A DNA stretch of 57,539 bases from Tritrichomonas foetus (lineage: Eukaryota > Parabasalia > Tritrichomonadida > Tritrichomonadidae), in contig MLAK01000658.1 of assembly GCA_001839685.1 (NCBI GenBank), forward strand, positions 3,638-61,176, in the 5' to 3' direction. How positions within the stretch are numbered: position 1 is the stretch's first letter; every line of letters begins with the position of its first letter. The translations under genes were made by a program, and so were the position numbers. Below the pieces are notes generated by a model. That model saw nothing but the letters and a program-made list of their open reading frames with translations. It searched no databases and was not told the DNA's origin. Of this stretch, positions 48,647 to 57,539 are shown in pieces.

Positions 48647-48662
48647 AAAAAAAAAAAAAAAA
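48647..48662. repeat. Poly(A) tract, 16 A
   Basis: A run of 16 A in the spacer between the small basic protein and the BAR-like/SH3 gene. Confidence 0.85.
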
Positions 48663-48719
48663 GTCGCTTGATCTGTTTAGATTTTTTAATAAAATTGAAA
48701 TTATGATATCGTCTCCAAA

Positions 48720-48938
48720 ATGAACGATAGAGATTTTTATAAAAGTACAACTGCTATCATCGTGAGCAGTCGCACTTTAAATCATCAAACCAATTGCTAT
48801 AATAGAAAGGAGCTACATCCTGCTACTCGAAAACCAGCAGAAATAGACATACTGGGAAATCATTCCATTTTCTTAAAAATCGGAACATTTTCACCAAATT
48901 ATCTAATAAGATTGGTGCATAATTCTTCAATCATATGA
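48720..48938 (+). CDS. Possible short protein or fragment
   Basis: 72 residues from a true ATG (MNDRDFYKSTTAIIVSSRTL). The composition is protein-like (HQTNCYNRKELHPATRKPAE), and a TCTCCAAAATG context precedes it, but there is no clear initiator and no recognised domain. It could be the relic of a longer gene. Low confidence. Confidence 0.25.
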   Translation: MNDRDFYKSTTAIIVSSRTLNHQTNCYNRKELHPATRKPAEIDILGNHSIFLKIGTFSPNYLIRLVHNSSII

Positions 48939-49119
48939 AAAAAGCATATTCTGCTTTAAAAATACAATGTACAAAGATATTATGATAGCTGTCAATGAAC
49001 TGAATAATGAATTTAAACAATATGCAACATAGTTTATCAAATCAAATTGAAGATATTTCAAATCACCTTAAAAAAAAAAATCATTCACAATCAGGGTAAA
49101 ATTTTATCATAAAATAATA

Positions 49120-50385
49120 TCATTCGCTGATTTTTGCAACAATTTCTTTCGGTATTTCTACAGCACTTCCATTCACCGACACAGCACTGAAGTTATATTG
49201 TGATTCCCCAACGATTCCAACATAGTCACCTCTAGAAAAGTTGAATCCTTTATCAGTCAGAGATCTGGAAACATCTTTAATTACACCAATAGAAGTTGAA
49301 ATCAAATTGATGAAGCTTGCGGGCACATATCCTGAATTACGAGTGATTGGATTCATCACAAGAACCCAATTTTGATCTTTTGGCTCCATCAGAAGGACTG
49401 CCTTTCCTTTAGCTGCACTCATTTCGTTTTCACTTTCTGCAGTGAAATTTCCAATCATTTGACCGATAGCAATTGGATAGTGCGGCATCACTGGTGTGTA
49501 AATTTTTGTATTGACTGTTGAGAATACAGGATGACTAATGTCAATTGGTATGAATGGATCGTTCTGTAAATCATAACGAATAATTTTTCTCACATCAACG
49601 AATTTTTTGAAATCTGAAAAATAGTCAATTTCTTGTGTTTTTGCACAAAGGTCAGAACTCAAGTAGAAGACTGAAGAAGCAAAGTCTGTATTGGCTTTAC
49701 TTAGCTCTTGAATCATCTGATTAATCATCTGATTTCGATTCTTGAAAATCTCAATTAATGATATTGCTCTTGTGGTAAAATCTTGATATAATGAATTTGC
49801 AGATGTCTTGAACGTTTCTGCTTCTTTGATTCCTTTGTTTCTTTCCTCTTTTGCAAACTTGTAGTATTTTTTAGCTTTAGCTGTTTTTACAAGCTTTGGC
49901 TTCTTTAGTTTGTTATTTTTCTTTTTAGAAAATTTATCCACTTTTTGAATGAGTTCAGAATTCTTAGAGGCCAATTGTTTCACCATTGCTTTTACATTTT
50001 TCGATTTATTAGCAATTTCCATCATGTCCTTTAAAGTTTTCTGCGCTTTTTGAGTTTCTTCTTGTACTTCGAGATTACTTCCGCGATTATAAAGAAGTCG
50101 TTTCGCATTTATTGAATGATTTCGAAAATGATTAAGTAATGCATTAACGGCGTTTTCGAAATAGACTAAAGCGTCTTCTTGGGTTCCTGGAAACCCCGGC
50201 AACAAATTGATGAAACTTTGACCAGTCTGGATTTCCTCCTGGCTTTTCGTCATCTTCTGATTTTGGCACGATTGAAAAAGTTCGTCTGAGACTTTCTCTA
50301 CATTGCTTGCGATTTCGATAAAGCTTTGAAATAAGATTTCATATGTCGTATTAACTGTATTCGCATGATTGTGGTAATTCTTCAT
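49120..50385 (-). CDS. BAR-like coiled-coil protein with SH3 domain
   Basis: 421 residues. About 15-265 is a long charged helical region like a BAR or F-BAR dimerisation domain (VSDELFQSCQNQKM, KRLLYNRGSNLEVQEETQ, then a lysine-rich stretch at 151-175). An SH3 domain follows at about 306-363 (IGNFTAESENEMSAAKGK, NWVLVMNP, GYVPASFINLI), with W340 and P355 in the ligand-binding places. The last 55 residues (IGVIKDVSRS ... GDYVGIVGE) could be a degenerate second SH3. Such proteins bend membranes and link them to actin, as in endocytosis. The BAR assignment is an inference from the helical pattern; the SH3 is seen clearly. Start ATG 50385; TCATCAATTC lies 43 bases upstream. Confidence 0.8.
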   Translation of the reverse strand: MKNYHNHANTVNTTYEILFQSFIEIASNVEKVSDELFQSCQNQKMTKSQEEIQTGQSFINLLPGFPGTQEDALVYFENAVNALLNHFRNHSINAKRLLYNRGSNLEVQEETQKAQKTLKDMMEIANKSKNVKAMVKQLASKNSELIQKVDKFSKKKNNKLKKPKLVKTAKAKKYYKFAKEERNKGIKEAETFKTSANSLYQDFTTRAISLIEIFKNRNQMINQMIQELSKANTDFASSVFYLSSDLCAKTQEIDYFSDFKKFVDVRKIIRYDLQNDPFIPIDISHPVFSTVNTKIYTPVMPHYPIAIGQMIGNFTAESENEMSAAKGKAVLLMEPKDQNWVLVMNPITRNSGYVPASFINLISTSIGVIKDVSRSLTDKGFNFSRGDYVGIVGESQYNFSAVSVNGSAVEIPKEIVAKISE

Positions 50386-50420
50386 TCTAAATTTTCTAGA
50401 AGTATCTTTTCAATTGTATT

Positions 50421-50430
50421 GAATTGATGA
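50421..50430 (-). promoter_or_regulatory. Initiator-like element (TCATCAATTC)
   Basis: A partial match to the initiator; its A is 43 bases before the ATG at 50385. Confidence 0.3.
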
Positions 50431-50596
50431 CTAAAATTTGAATGAATAAATCGAATAATCGACAGTTGAGTTATTCAAAATTATAAGGCCATTCATTTTT
50501 GATTGAAAATCCTTTATTAGGGAAGTATCATATCACTCGACAAGTTAAGATGATAGAATCACAGTTTGACAAAATAAATGAAATAATTAATTAACT

Positions 50597-51170
50597 ATGC
50601 TATTTGGTGATGATGAATTCCCTCCGTTTAGTCGTATTTTCAACAAATCACATCATGAATTATGGAATGCTCCATTTGCTTAGCTAATGGCACCCAAATT
50701 ACATACTTCATTAATGATTTCTGGATTTCTTTGTGTTTGCCATAGAATCCTCACTTCTTGATTTTATGCAAATTGTTTTAATTTTTTTTTTCATTTTGAT
50801 TCTTGACATCTTGAATAAAATGATTAGAAAAGCATGTTACTCATGATATCTAAGAAATTATATCATCCATTGTCTCATGATGGTTAATTTCCTTCAGTGT
50901 TAAAAAACATATTTTATTTGATGGATTCTGTTTATTTCTATTCAGATTCCAACATCATTGCGTCTTATAATTATTTGGGCCATCATAAAAGTGCACTCAA
51001 ATATTCGGAAGGAAGAGACAAAGTCACACTCAATAAAATATTAGAAAAATATTAATGAAGTTATTGGTTTTGACAAAATTGTAAATAAGGCGTTAGATAT
51101 TATTTTTTCATAATTCAACTCCAATGTTAATACCAGCAAAATTGAGATACTTTTAGTGTAAAGATGATTT
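50597..51170 (+). pseudogene. Coding relics, unrecognised
   Basis: From ATG 50597 (MLFGDDEFPPFSRIFNKSHH) a frame runs 54 codons with one TAG at 50681. Further on, other frames read MDSVYFYSDSNIIASYNYLG and HKSALKYSEGRDKVTLNKIL up to a stop, then EVIGFDKIVNKALDIIFS. These look like broken pieces of one or two former genes on the plus strand. No family is recognised. Confidence 0.35.
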
Positions 51171-51380
51171 AATTTTTTTCCCCAAAATTAAATTGTTTGT
51201 TAATGAATGAATTAAAAAGATCACATTCATGTGTTTGTCGCTCTTTAATTATAGGTTGTAAATGAGAAGTGCATAGTAGTGAAGCCAGAGACGACAATTA
51301 GTGATTGCAATCATGTTAAAACTGGAGAATAATTCTAGAAAATACCTCAATGATTTCACATTGAGTCAATTACGGTTTAG

Positions 51381-51545
51381 ATGACATTTTCTAGCTTGAT
51401 AGGGAAAGTTAAAGTGAAAAATCTTCATATAAGGAGTGGTCCATGCCTTGTGCGAATTGTTGTCTCATCAATTACTGAATTACACTTTGAAAACATGAGG
51501 AAGGGCGAACCATATAATTCAGCAATATGGGAAAATAAAATGTAA
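51381..51545 (+). pseudogene. Short open frame, probable relic
   Basis: 54 codons (MTFSSLIGKVKVKNLHIRSG, then FENMRKGEPYNSAIWENKM) that read as protein. The KVKVKNLHIRSGP start faintly recalls a C2-type strand, but this is too short to call. It is surrounded by stops in all frames, so a relic is more likely than a gene. Confidence 0.25.
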
Positions 51546-51840
51546 CAGGAAGATTATTGCGATGCAATGAAATTGAGTATTTCTTTCTTATTTTTCTTCA
51601 TGAAATCAATGTAAGAACGATATTATTTAAGAAAACGATATTAAAAAAAGGAATAAATGTGAAGAAAGTGTGTTAAATGGGATTCATGGTTTCATTGATT
51701 CCATTGACTTTTTCATTCATTAGAAAAGTCGTGATTTCTTTCCAAAATCATGAAGAAATGGAGTCGTTTATGTGTGAAAAAGTAGAGATCAAAACCCAGA
51801 ATTATACTCTCTCTAATATATATCAATTCTAAGAATTAAA

Positions 51841-52086
51841 ATACTATATAGAGAATGAAAATACTATATAGAGAATGAAAATACTANANAGAGAATGAAA
51901 ATACTANANAGAGAATGAAAATACTANANAGAGAATGAAAATACTANANAGAGAATGAAAATACTANANAGAGAATGAAAATACTAAANAGAGAATGAAA
52001 ATACTAAANAGAGAATGAAAATACTAAACAGAGAATGAAAATACTAAACAGAGAATGAAAATACTAAACAGAGAATGAAAATACTA
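51841..52086 (-). repeat. 20-bp minisatellite, about 12 copies
   Basis: The unit on the plus strand is atactaaacagagaatgaaa, the reverse complement of the unit after copy 1. Twelve full units run from 51841 to 52080, with a worn unit before them. It ends about 10 bases from the stop codon of copy 2. Several units carry N at the two positions where units vary (tata/aaca), so the true copy number and order are not resolved. Confidence 0.95.
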
Positions 52087-52097
52087 TAAAAATTTGT

Positions 52098-53435
52098 TTA
52101 TAAATTGGTGGCTCCCTGATCATTGGCATTGGCATTGCCACCCTGGTTCTGTCTTTTTGGTTTTATAACAAAACAATATACAACAACACCAACGATGACA
52201 CCAACAACTATCAGTACAAAGAAAGCAGATACAAAACCAACAATTAATGCAGCATTTGGTGGAATTTTCTCTTGCATAACTCCAATCCAAAGCTTACGCA
52301 ACTCATCATCATTTCCAATAAGTGCATTATAGCCAACATTCTTAAAGCTGAGGGCATATCCAACTCTATTGTTGCCCATTCCACCTTGTTCGCTATCAAC
52401 GCCACGATCTGTAGAGATTTTCCATTTTCTCATTTCAGTCTTTCCCAAGAGCATGAAGTGATCTTTTGATGTTTTCCCAGTACGCTTCATATACAAAGTG
52501 AATTCTTCTCCTTCAATATCAAAGAATGGAAGCGCGATGTTAGAAGCATCAATTTCAGTTGTAAAATCAGCAGTTTTAGCACTTCCTTTTACATAGATGG
52601 GCCCTTTGAGGTACGCTTTGAAATGGCGTGATTTGTTGATAATCTCAAGGATGCACGGTTCTTCTGCAGTGAAATGCAAATCAGAATCATCAACATATAT
52701 TTGGTAGTTGCCGCTTGTTAATTTGGCTTCGTACTTGTCTTTATGACCAACTTGTGGCAAACGATTAACAGGCAATGCTGTCAAGCGGTCAACCTCCTCA
52801 TGGAATATCTCAGAGCCAGCTCCACTGGGTCCACCGTCACCTGTGCAAAACCTGCCAGTGTCACTCGCAAGTTGAAGTACAAGCATNCGTGGATCAGCGA
52901 ATGATGATTGGAATTGTTTCAGCTGCATAATGTCGACGTCTTGAAATCCGCAAAGATAATTTAAATCGCCGTTTGTGTACTCCATTGGTATGTAGATTTT
53001 TTCATAGTATGTCACTTTTCCATGGTCACCGGAATCAATGAAGCATGAATAAGTTTGGAGAACGCATGTAGGAACTTTATTATGAGCGGTGCAGGCAATA
53101 TTAATATTGGTTGCTGTGCTCTCAATAAATGGAAAGCCAAATCCATTTCCAATCACATTAACTTTTATATTGGCTCCACTAATTTTGACATAAACTGGGC
53201 CTTCGACTGATATATCTGAAGCTGCGACGTCAACTTCAAGGATCGAAAATTTTGCAAATTTAAGTGTTGCTGAAACGCTATTGCCGCTTAAGCGATAATG
53301 CCCACTGAGAAAGTTTCTGTTGAAATCAGATTCGTGCAAAGTTTTAGCTTCGAGCTTATCAATACGATTGTACTCTTCAAGAAATGTTTCTGTACTAGAT
53401 TGTATGAGAGTAAGAAGAGCGAAAACGAAAAGCAT
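52098..53435 (-). CDS. Multicopy single-pass surface protein, copy 2
   Basis: 445 residues, same layout as the copy at 36133: signal peptide, extracellular part in two similar halves, one membrane helix, short tail. I count about 10 amino-acid differences between the copies, some in the membrane helix (VGFVSAFFVL against VGLVSAFVVL) and some in the extracellular part (VDSEQGGMGNN against VQSEQGGMDNN). The reading frame is intact. One N at 52887 sits at exactly the position homologous to the N at 36682 of copy 1, which points to mixed reads from several genomic copies. It is a membrane protein of unknown role; the identity of both promoters suggests shared expression. Confidence 0.85.
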   Translation of the reverse strand: MLFVFALLTLIQSSTETFLEEYNRIDKLEAKTLHESDFNRNFLSGHYRLSGNSVSATLKFAKFSILEVDVAASDISVEGPVYVKISGANIKVNVIGNGFGFPFIESTATNINIACTAHNKVPTCVLQTYSCFIDSGDHGKVTYYEKIYIPMEYTNGDLNYLCGFQDVDIMQLKQFQSSFADPXMLVLQLASDTGRFCTGDGGPSGAGSEIFHEEVDRLTALPVNRLPQVGHKDKYEAKLTSGNYQIYVDDSDLHFTAEEPCILEIINKSRHFKAYLKGPIYVKGSAKTADFTTEIDASNIALPFFDIEGEEFTLYMKRTGKTSKDHFMLLGKTEMRKWKISTDRGVDSEQGGMGNNRVGYALSFKNVGYNALIGNDDELRKLWIGVMQEKIPPNAALIVGFVSAFFVLIVVGVIVGVVVYCFVIKPKRQNQGGNANANDQGATNL

Positions 53436-53447
53436 GATTTACGTGAA

Positions 53448-53456
53448 GAAAAATGA
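53448..53456 (-). promoter_or_regulatory. Initiator-like element (TCATTTTTC)
   Basis: Its A is 19 bases before the ATG at 53435, the same as for copy 1. Confidence 0.5.
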
Positions 53457-53458
53457 AA

Positions 53459-54332
53459 AGGAAATCATGTTGTAAAAAATATAAAAAAATTGAAAATAGA
53501 ACACAAAAATTGAGAGATAAGGGAATTCACTTATCCATTCAATTAATTTGATCATCCCGAAATTGATACGATCACTGACATCTCTCAAATTTCATTGAAA
53601 AAGTGACATGTTCAAACATGCTTGACAATATTTGAAATCCAATATTTTTGGCAAAATAATAGTCCAATTTTGAAGAGAAAAATAGTCTTTCTAAAAGATG
53701 ATTTTTGTTTTTCCAAATTTCTCACTTCACCATTTTAGTCCATAAGAGAACTTTTTTTGGGTATAAAAGTGCCCATAAGCGGCACCTATAGCATGTAAAT
53801 AATATAAATTTATGGAGAGTAATTGTGAAGAAATTGAGAGGTTCTCAAAAAATTGAATGACTTCAATTTTTTTGGCATTTTTGAAATTTGCGATTTTTTC
53901 GGCCAATAGAAATATTCTCGAACAATAATCAGATATAACCAACTGAAGATCACGTATGGATTCAGAAAATCACGACTGATCTGAAAACTGCGAATCGAAA
54001 TAATACGACGATCGAATATGCCTTTAATTCCGTCCAAATCAAAGAATCGATCAGTAGACAACAAGTTTCAGAAAAAGCCATATTTATATTCTTATTTTCA
54101 TTTTCCAGCCAAAAAGGCATTCAAATTCTAATTTCGAATCTATCATCAAAATGAGGCAAACATCGATTACTTGAACCAGTTTCTTGATAATCAATAAATT
54201 CATTTCATTATCTCTATTTTTTTCAATATTGAAACAAGTTTTTGTTGACAAAAATGATGTAATGATTATATTTCAGACTTATTGAAAGGAGTTTACAAAA
54301 AAGTGAAAATAAGAAAAAATTTTACACACAAA
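53459..54332. other. Noncoding gap sharing blocks with 35.3-35.8 kb
   Basis: It holds no supported gene; the open frames near 53.8-54.0 kb are short and read as chance. It does hold sequence blocks shared with the flank of copy 1 (about 53458-53530, 53758-53805, 53821-53875). Confidence 0.5.
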
Positions 54333-56795
54333 TTACTGGAATAATCCGCCCTTTCCAAGTGGAAAAATTGATCGTTGTTGTCTATTCTGTAAAAGATGAT
54401 CAGGTGACCTTCTTCTTACTGCAACACCCCCTTCTGGTTTAGTAATTCGCGTCTGTTTCACGAGAGGCGCAATTTTTTGCCGAGGCGACATATAATTATT
54501 TCCAAACATTCGCGCACTTCCACCTCCATCGCCATAATAGTTAGAGTAATTATAGCTATAACTATTAACATTATGACCATTATTATTGTTGTTTGAGGTT
54601 TTGATGCGAGGACGAGTTTGGAATGATCGACAGGCGAGTGGAGGTGGCCTCACAGGAAAACTGTTCCAAACGCAGGCTGTTCTTCCTGATGTATCTTCAA
54701 TATGTGAAGGAAAATTAGATCGAAGCTGCTGAGAAGGATCATCAACTACACCAACCACTCTCTTTGATGAATTATTTGGTTTATATGGTTGCAAAATGAA
54801 ATTGAAGTTGTTGTTTTCTCTACAACGTTGTGAAAATTCGGGAGAAAACCCGTTTTCAATTCTCACGCGAATATTTGGTGATGGTGCATTCAAAACAATC
54901 AGTCCATCACGGGTGCGAGTCTTCACATCAGCATCAACAACAATAGCATCATTTCTGTCTCTAAAGAAAAGTCTGTAGCCACTTTTCCCTTCTTTTTGAC
55001 GAATTCCAATTGGCATAATTGCTTGCACATTTCCATTAGGATTATTTTGGGTTTTATTTTGATTGTTTGAAGATTTTCCAAAAGCTGAAAGTTTGTTTTC
55101 TATTGAATTGTTTGCTTCTCTGTCTGTAACTTGAACAGTGAATGGCTTTAACTGAGCATTATTATTTTCTTTGTCATCAACATTAGTACCAGCTTCAGTT
55201 ATGACAGCTGCATTAGCTGTACGACGCGTGGTTGTTGGTGTTGTTGCCATATCTGATCGAGAATTTGGATTATTGGAATCATAATCAGTGATTGTTTCAA
55301 CACTTTCGTAGTTAGCGAATCTCGCAGAAGCATTCATTTGAATGAGATGTTGTAGATCTCTTTGAATTTCATTGTTCATTTCTTCAACAAATTCTGGAGA
55401 TACATCATAAATCTGATTTCCAGATTCATCTGTTAATGCAAAACAAATCTCACCTTTTTCATTTGTTTTAATTTCATATGCGATTTCTCCTGCAATTGAC
55501 GAAACAACTTCAACAGCTTGATTAGTATCGAAAGCAATTTCATTGTCGCCATATTGAAATACATCTAACGAGGAATCATTCATTGAATTTGTTGATTTAC
55601 TTAATTTTGTCCAATCTTTCACAGTTGTTCTCCTTTGTCCATCACTATAAAAGCCACTATCTTTTCCAAAATCATTCGCACTGCCATTATTTTCGTCCAA
55701 CAATACTGTATTTAAATTATTTATCAAACTACTACATAATGGATCATTTAAATCTAATGAGTTTGAAGCTAATCTTTCCATTAAAGGTAATAAATATGAT
55801 GGGATTGTTGATTTTTCTATTGTAATGAAATCATCATTCGGTGGAAGGTCAGTTTCAAAGAAATCTATATTTCTCATTACTTCTTTTGGTTTTCTTTTTC
55901 TCATACTTCTTTTTTGATTTTTAGAATTATTTTCATCTAAATCATCTTCATATTCATAATAATCTTCTTCTTCTTCTGAATTTTTCCTAATTTTTCTGAT
56001 TTTTTCTTGTTTGAGTGGAATGTTTAAATAGTTTTCGTTTATTTGAATTTCCAGAGGCATTTTTTCTTCTAAACAAACCTCCATACAAATTGGATTAGTA
56101 ATAAATTTTTCTTTCTTTTTCGTAAATTCTTCAACTTTTTCCTTCAAATTTTTATTTTCTTGCTCGAGATCGTTTTGGCTATCTTTTGCATTTTTCAAGT
56201 CAACTCGAAGAGCTCCAGCTTCTCTGTCGAGGTCCTGAAGTACTGCCATGAAGTGCTCTTGTCTCATTTTTAATTGAGTTATAATTTCATTTTGATCGTT
56301 TTGCTCAGAATTTGTCTGGTTTGAGACTGGCGATTCCAGCTGTAATTGGGGATTGTCTTTCCTTTTTCCGATTTTGCTGCCGTTTGGATTTCCGTCGAGG
56401 GCGCTTTGAGCGGTATTGATCACATTTTCGCTTAATGACAGTAAATGCGATTTTGCGGACGAAAGTTTTAAATCGAAATCGTTCATTTTGCTCTGCATTG
56501 CCGGAATGGCGTCTCCGGTCGCGTATTCGAGAATCGATTGATTTTGTTCGACTTGGCGCAGGAGCGGTTTTTCGTATTTCTGGTATTCGTTCTTTCGAGC
56601 CTCCGTCCAACGGCTGACATCCTGGAGCAATGAGGCGCTCTCGTCGGTCTGCAAGGAGGATAGGAGGTTGATGAATTCTGAATTCTCGGAAATTTCTGGA
56701 TCTTTCGAAGAAGGGGAATCAAACTCGTTCAACTGTTGGATGATTTTCTGTGCACTTTGAGCAATTTCCTTACTGAGGTTCTTTTTGTCTTGCAT
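54333..56795 (-). CDS. Coiled-coil protein, unrecognised, possible SEP-like segment
   Basis: 820 residues from ATG 56795. About 1-240 is coiled coil with heptad-like charge pattern (LQDLDREAGALRVDLKNAKD). An acidic run with EEEEDYYEYEDDLDE is followed by a basic RSMRKRKPKE motif, then a long low-complexity middle. Around 580-700, GYRLFFRDRNDAIVV ... IRVRIENGFSPEF ... FILQPYKP weakly resembles a SEP domain as found in p47/UBX cofactors of p97; I hold this only as a possibility. The tail is glycine, asparagine and tyrosine rich, then basic (KPEGGVAVRRRSP). The first 400 coding bases are about half G+C, while the middle is about a quarter. TCAAAAAAATT lies 14 bases before the ATG. Confidence 0.72.
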   Translation of the reverse strand: MQDKKNLSKEIAQSAQKIIQQLNEFDSPSSKDPEISENSEFINLLSSLQTDESASLLQDVSRWTEARKNEYQKYEKPLLRQVEQNQSILEYATGDAIPAMQSKMNDFDLKLSSAKSHLLSLSENVINTAQSALDGNPNGSKIGKRKDNPQLQLESPVSNQTNSEQNDQNEIITQLKMRQEHFMAVLQDLDREAGALRVDLKNAKDSQNDLEQENKNLKEKVEEFTKKKEKFITNPICMEVCLEEKMPLEIQINENYLNIPLKQEKIRKIRKNSEEEEDYYEYEDDLDENNSKNQKRSMRKRKPKEVMRNIDFFETDLPPNDDFITIEKSTIPSYLLPLMERLASNSLDLNDPLCSSLINNLNTVLLDENNGSANDFGKDSGFYSDGQRRTTVKDWTKLSKSTNSMNDSSLDVFQYGDNEIAFDTNQAVEVVSSIAGEIAYEIKTNEKGEICFALTDESGNQIYDVSPEFVEEMNNEIQRDLQHLIQMNASARFANYESVETITDYDSNNPNSRSDMATTPTTTRRTANAAVITEAGTNVDDKENNNAQLKPFTVQVTDREANNSIENKLSAFGKSSNNQNKTQNNPNGNVQAIMPIGIRQKEGKSGYRLFFRDRNDAIVVDADVKTRTRDGLIVLNAPSPNIRVRIENGFSPEFSQRCRENNNFNFILQPYKPNNSSKRVVGVVDDPSQQLRSNFPSHIEDTSGRTACVWNSFPVRPPPLACRSFQTRPRIKTSNNNNNGHNVNSYSYNYSNYYGDGGGSARMFGNNYMSPRQKIAPLVKQTRITKPEGGVAVRRRSPDHLLQNRQQRSIFPLGKGGLFQ

Positions 56796-56811
56796 TTTTT
56801 AATTTTTTTGA

Positions 56812-57539
56812 GAAATTTTGGATACTCTGAAAAAGTTGATGAAGAAGTGATTTTTTCTATAGTTTATGGTTTTTCGATGAGTTTATTAAAAACGGATATT
56901 TTTGTGAAGTATATAATCTCATTAATCGCCATGAAATCATTCTAAAACTGGTTTCATTTTTTTCTAGATTATTTTTCTCCAAAAACGTGGATTTTTCTTT
57001 ATGATTGTCTGTGTTCGCAATAAATTGAATTGATTATTGTAGAAATCATTAAAGGAAAAAGTCTGTTTATAATGATCAAAAATCTAATGATAATTCAAGT
57101 TTCATAATGATAATTCATGTTTTATAATGATAATTAATGTTTTGGTTCATTATTGCAATCTTGAATGAAATTTACAGATACACCATTGCCTTATTCCAAA
57201 TGCAAATTATTTGATGGACTTGGACCATAACATGTAAATAGTAAATACATGTAGATATTGAAAATCCAAAATCAAACCATGATTTCATGACCATGCTTGA
57301 AAGATTAGAGGTAAAAAGGTAGAAATGACAGAATTAAAATTAAAGATTAAGAAAACTAAAATAATCATAAGAAAAGAAATTAGAAACAAAAATAGTTAAA
57401 GGAAAAGAAAATGTATAAAAAAAAGCAAAAGTCACAAAAAAGTTATCGGAAAAGTTCAAACAAATGTTAACACCAAAGAAAAGGGAAACCCATAGTTAAA
57501 TTAAATAAAAAGATAAATCACAAGGAAAGATAAATCACA
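56812..57539. other. Noncoding end of window
   Basis: Very AT-rich. It has a short repeated motif near 57070-57130 (ataatgataattcatgtttt, three near copies), then purine-rich low-complexity sequence to the end. No gene is seen. Confidence 0.45.

Larger units (their letters stand above)
51841..53458 (-). repeat. Right arm of a long inverted repeat
   Basis: The reverse complement of 36110-37567, longer only because its minisatellite has more units. Confidence 0.85.

Overview
The window looks like nuclear DNA of a parabasalid protist, most likely Tritrichomonas foetus or a close relative. It is very AT-rich. Its genes are intronless and packed on both strands. Short TCA-type initiator motifs, often TCATTTT, lie 14-55 bases upstream of most start codons, as in Trichomonas promoters. 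The gene families (very large ankyrin proteins, Myb and ubiquitin-protease relics, LRR and coiled-coil proteins, P4-ATPase, VPS13, surface proteins with one C-terminal membrane helix) fit trichomonads. Several apparent open-frame starts are TTG or GTG; I moved them to the first plausible ATG.

Layout. 0-3.9 kb: a broken ubiquitin-specific protease, an ankyrin gene, and an odd stretch of short coding relics. 3.9-6.2 kb: a cytosolic carboxypeptidase (tubulin deglutamylase family) followed by a degraded open frame. 6.9-9.1 kb: an unrecognised helical protein on the minus strand. 9.5-13.8 kb: one large surface-protein gene crossed by two in-frame TAA codons. 14.3-19.5 kb: an LRR/coiled-coil gene and an unrecognised gene. 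20.8-33.0 kb: a P4-type lipid flippase and a VPS13 lipid-transfer protein arranged tail to tail.

33-54 kb is the accessory part. Two about 98% identical 445-residue membrane-protein genes (36133-37470 plus, 52098-53435 minus) lie as inverted copies about 14.6 kb apart. Each is followed 10 bases after its stop by the same 20-bp minisatellite, with 4 copies in one and at least 12 in the other. Around and between them are decayed genes: a fragment of the local giant ankyrin gene, an unrecognised gene broken by stops and frameshifts, and a Myb gene with six in-frame TAA/TAG codons and no frameshift. Three intact genes also lie between the copies: a 2,044-2,068-residue ankyrin protein, a small basic protein, and a BAR-like/SH3 protein. 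54.3-56.8 kb holds a coiled-coil gene, and the rest is noncoding.

The intact genes are mostly housekeeping or cell-architecture functions: tubulin modification, lipid transport between membranes, and membrane-cytoskeleton scaffolding. The accessory part shows a duplicated surface-protein family in a zone of gene decay and tandem-repeat growth. Across several genes the first few hundred coding bases are clearly richer in G+C than the rest, which I have not seen described.
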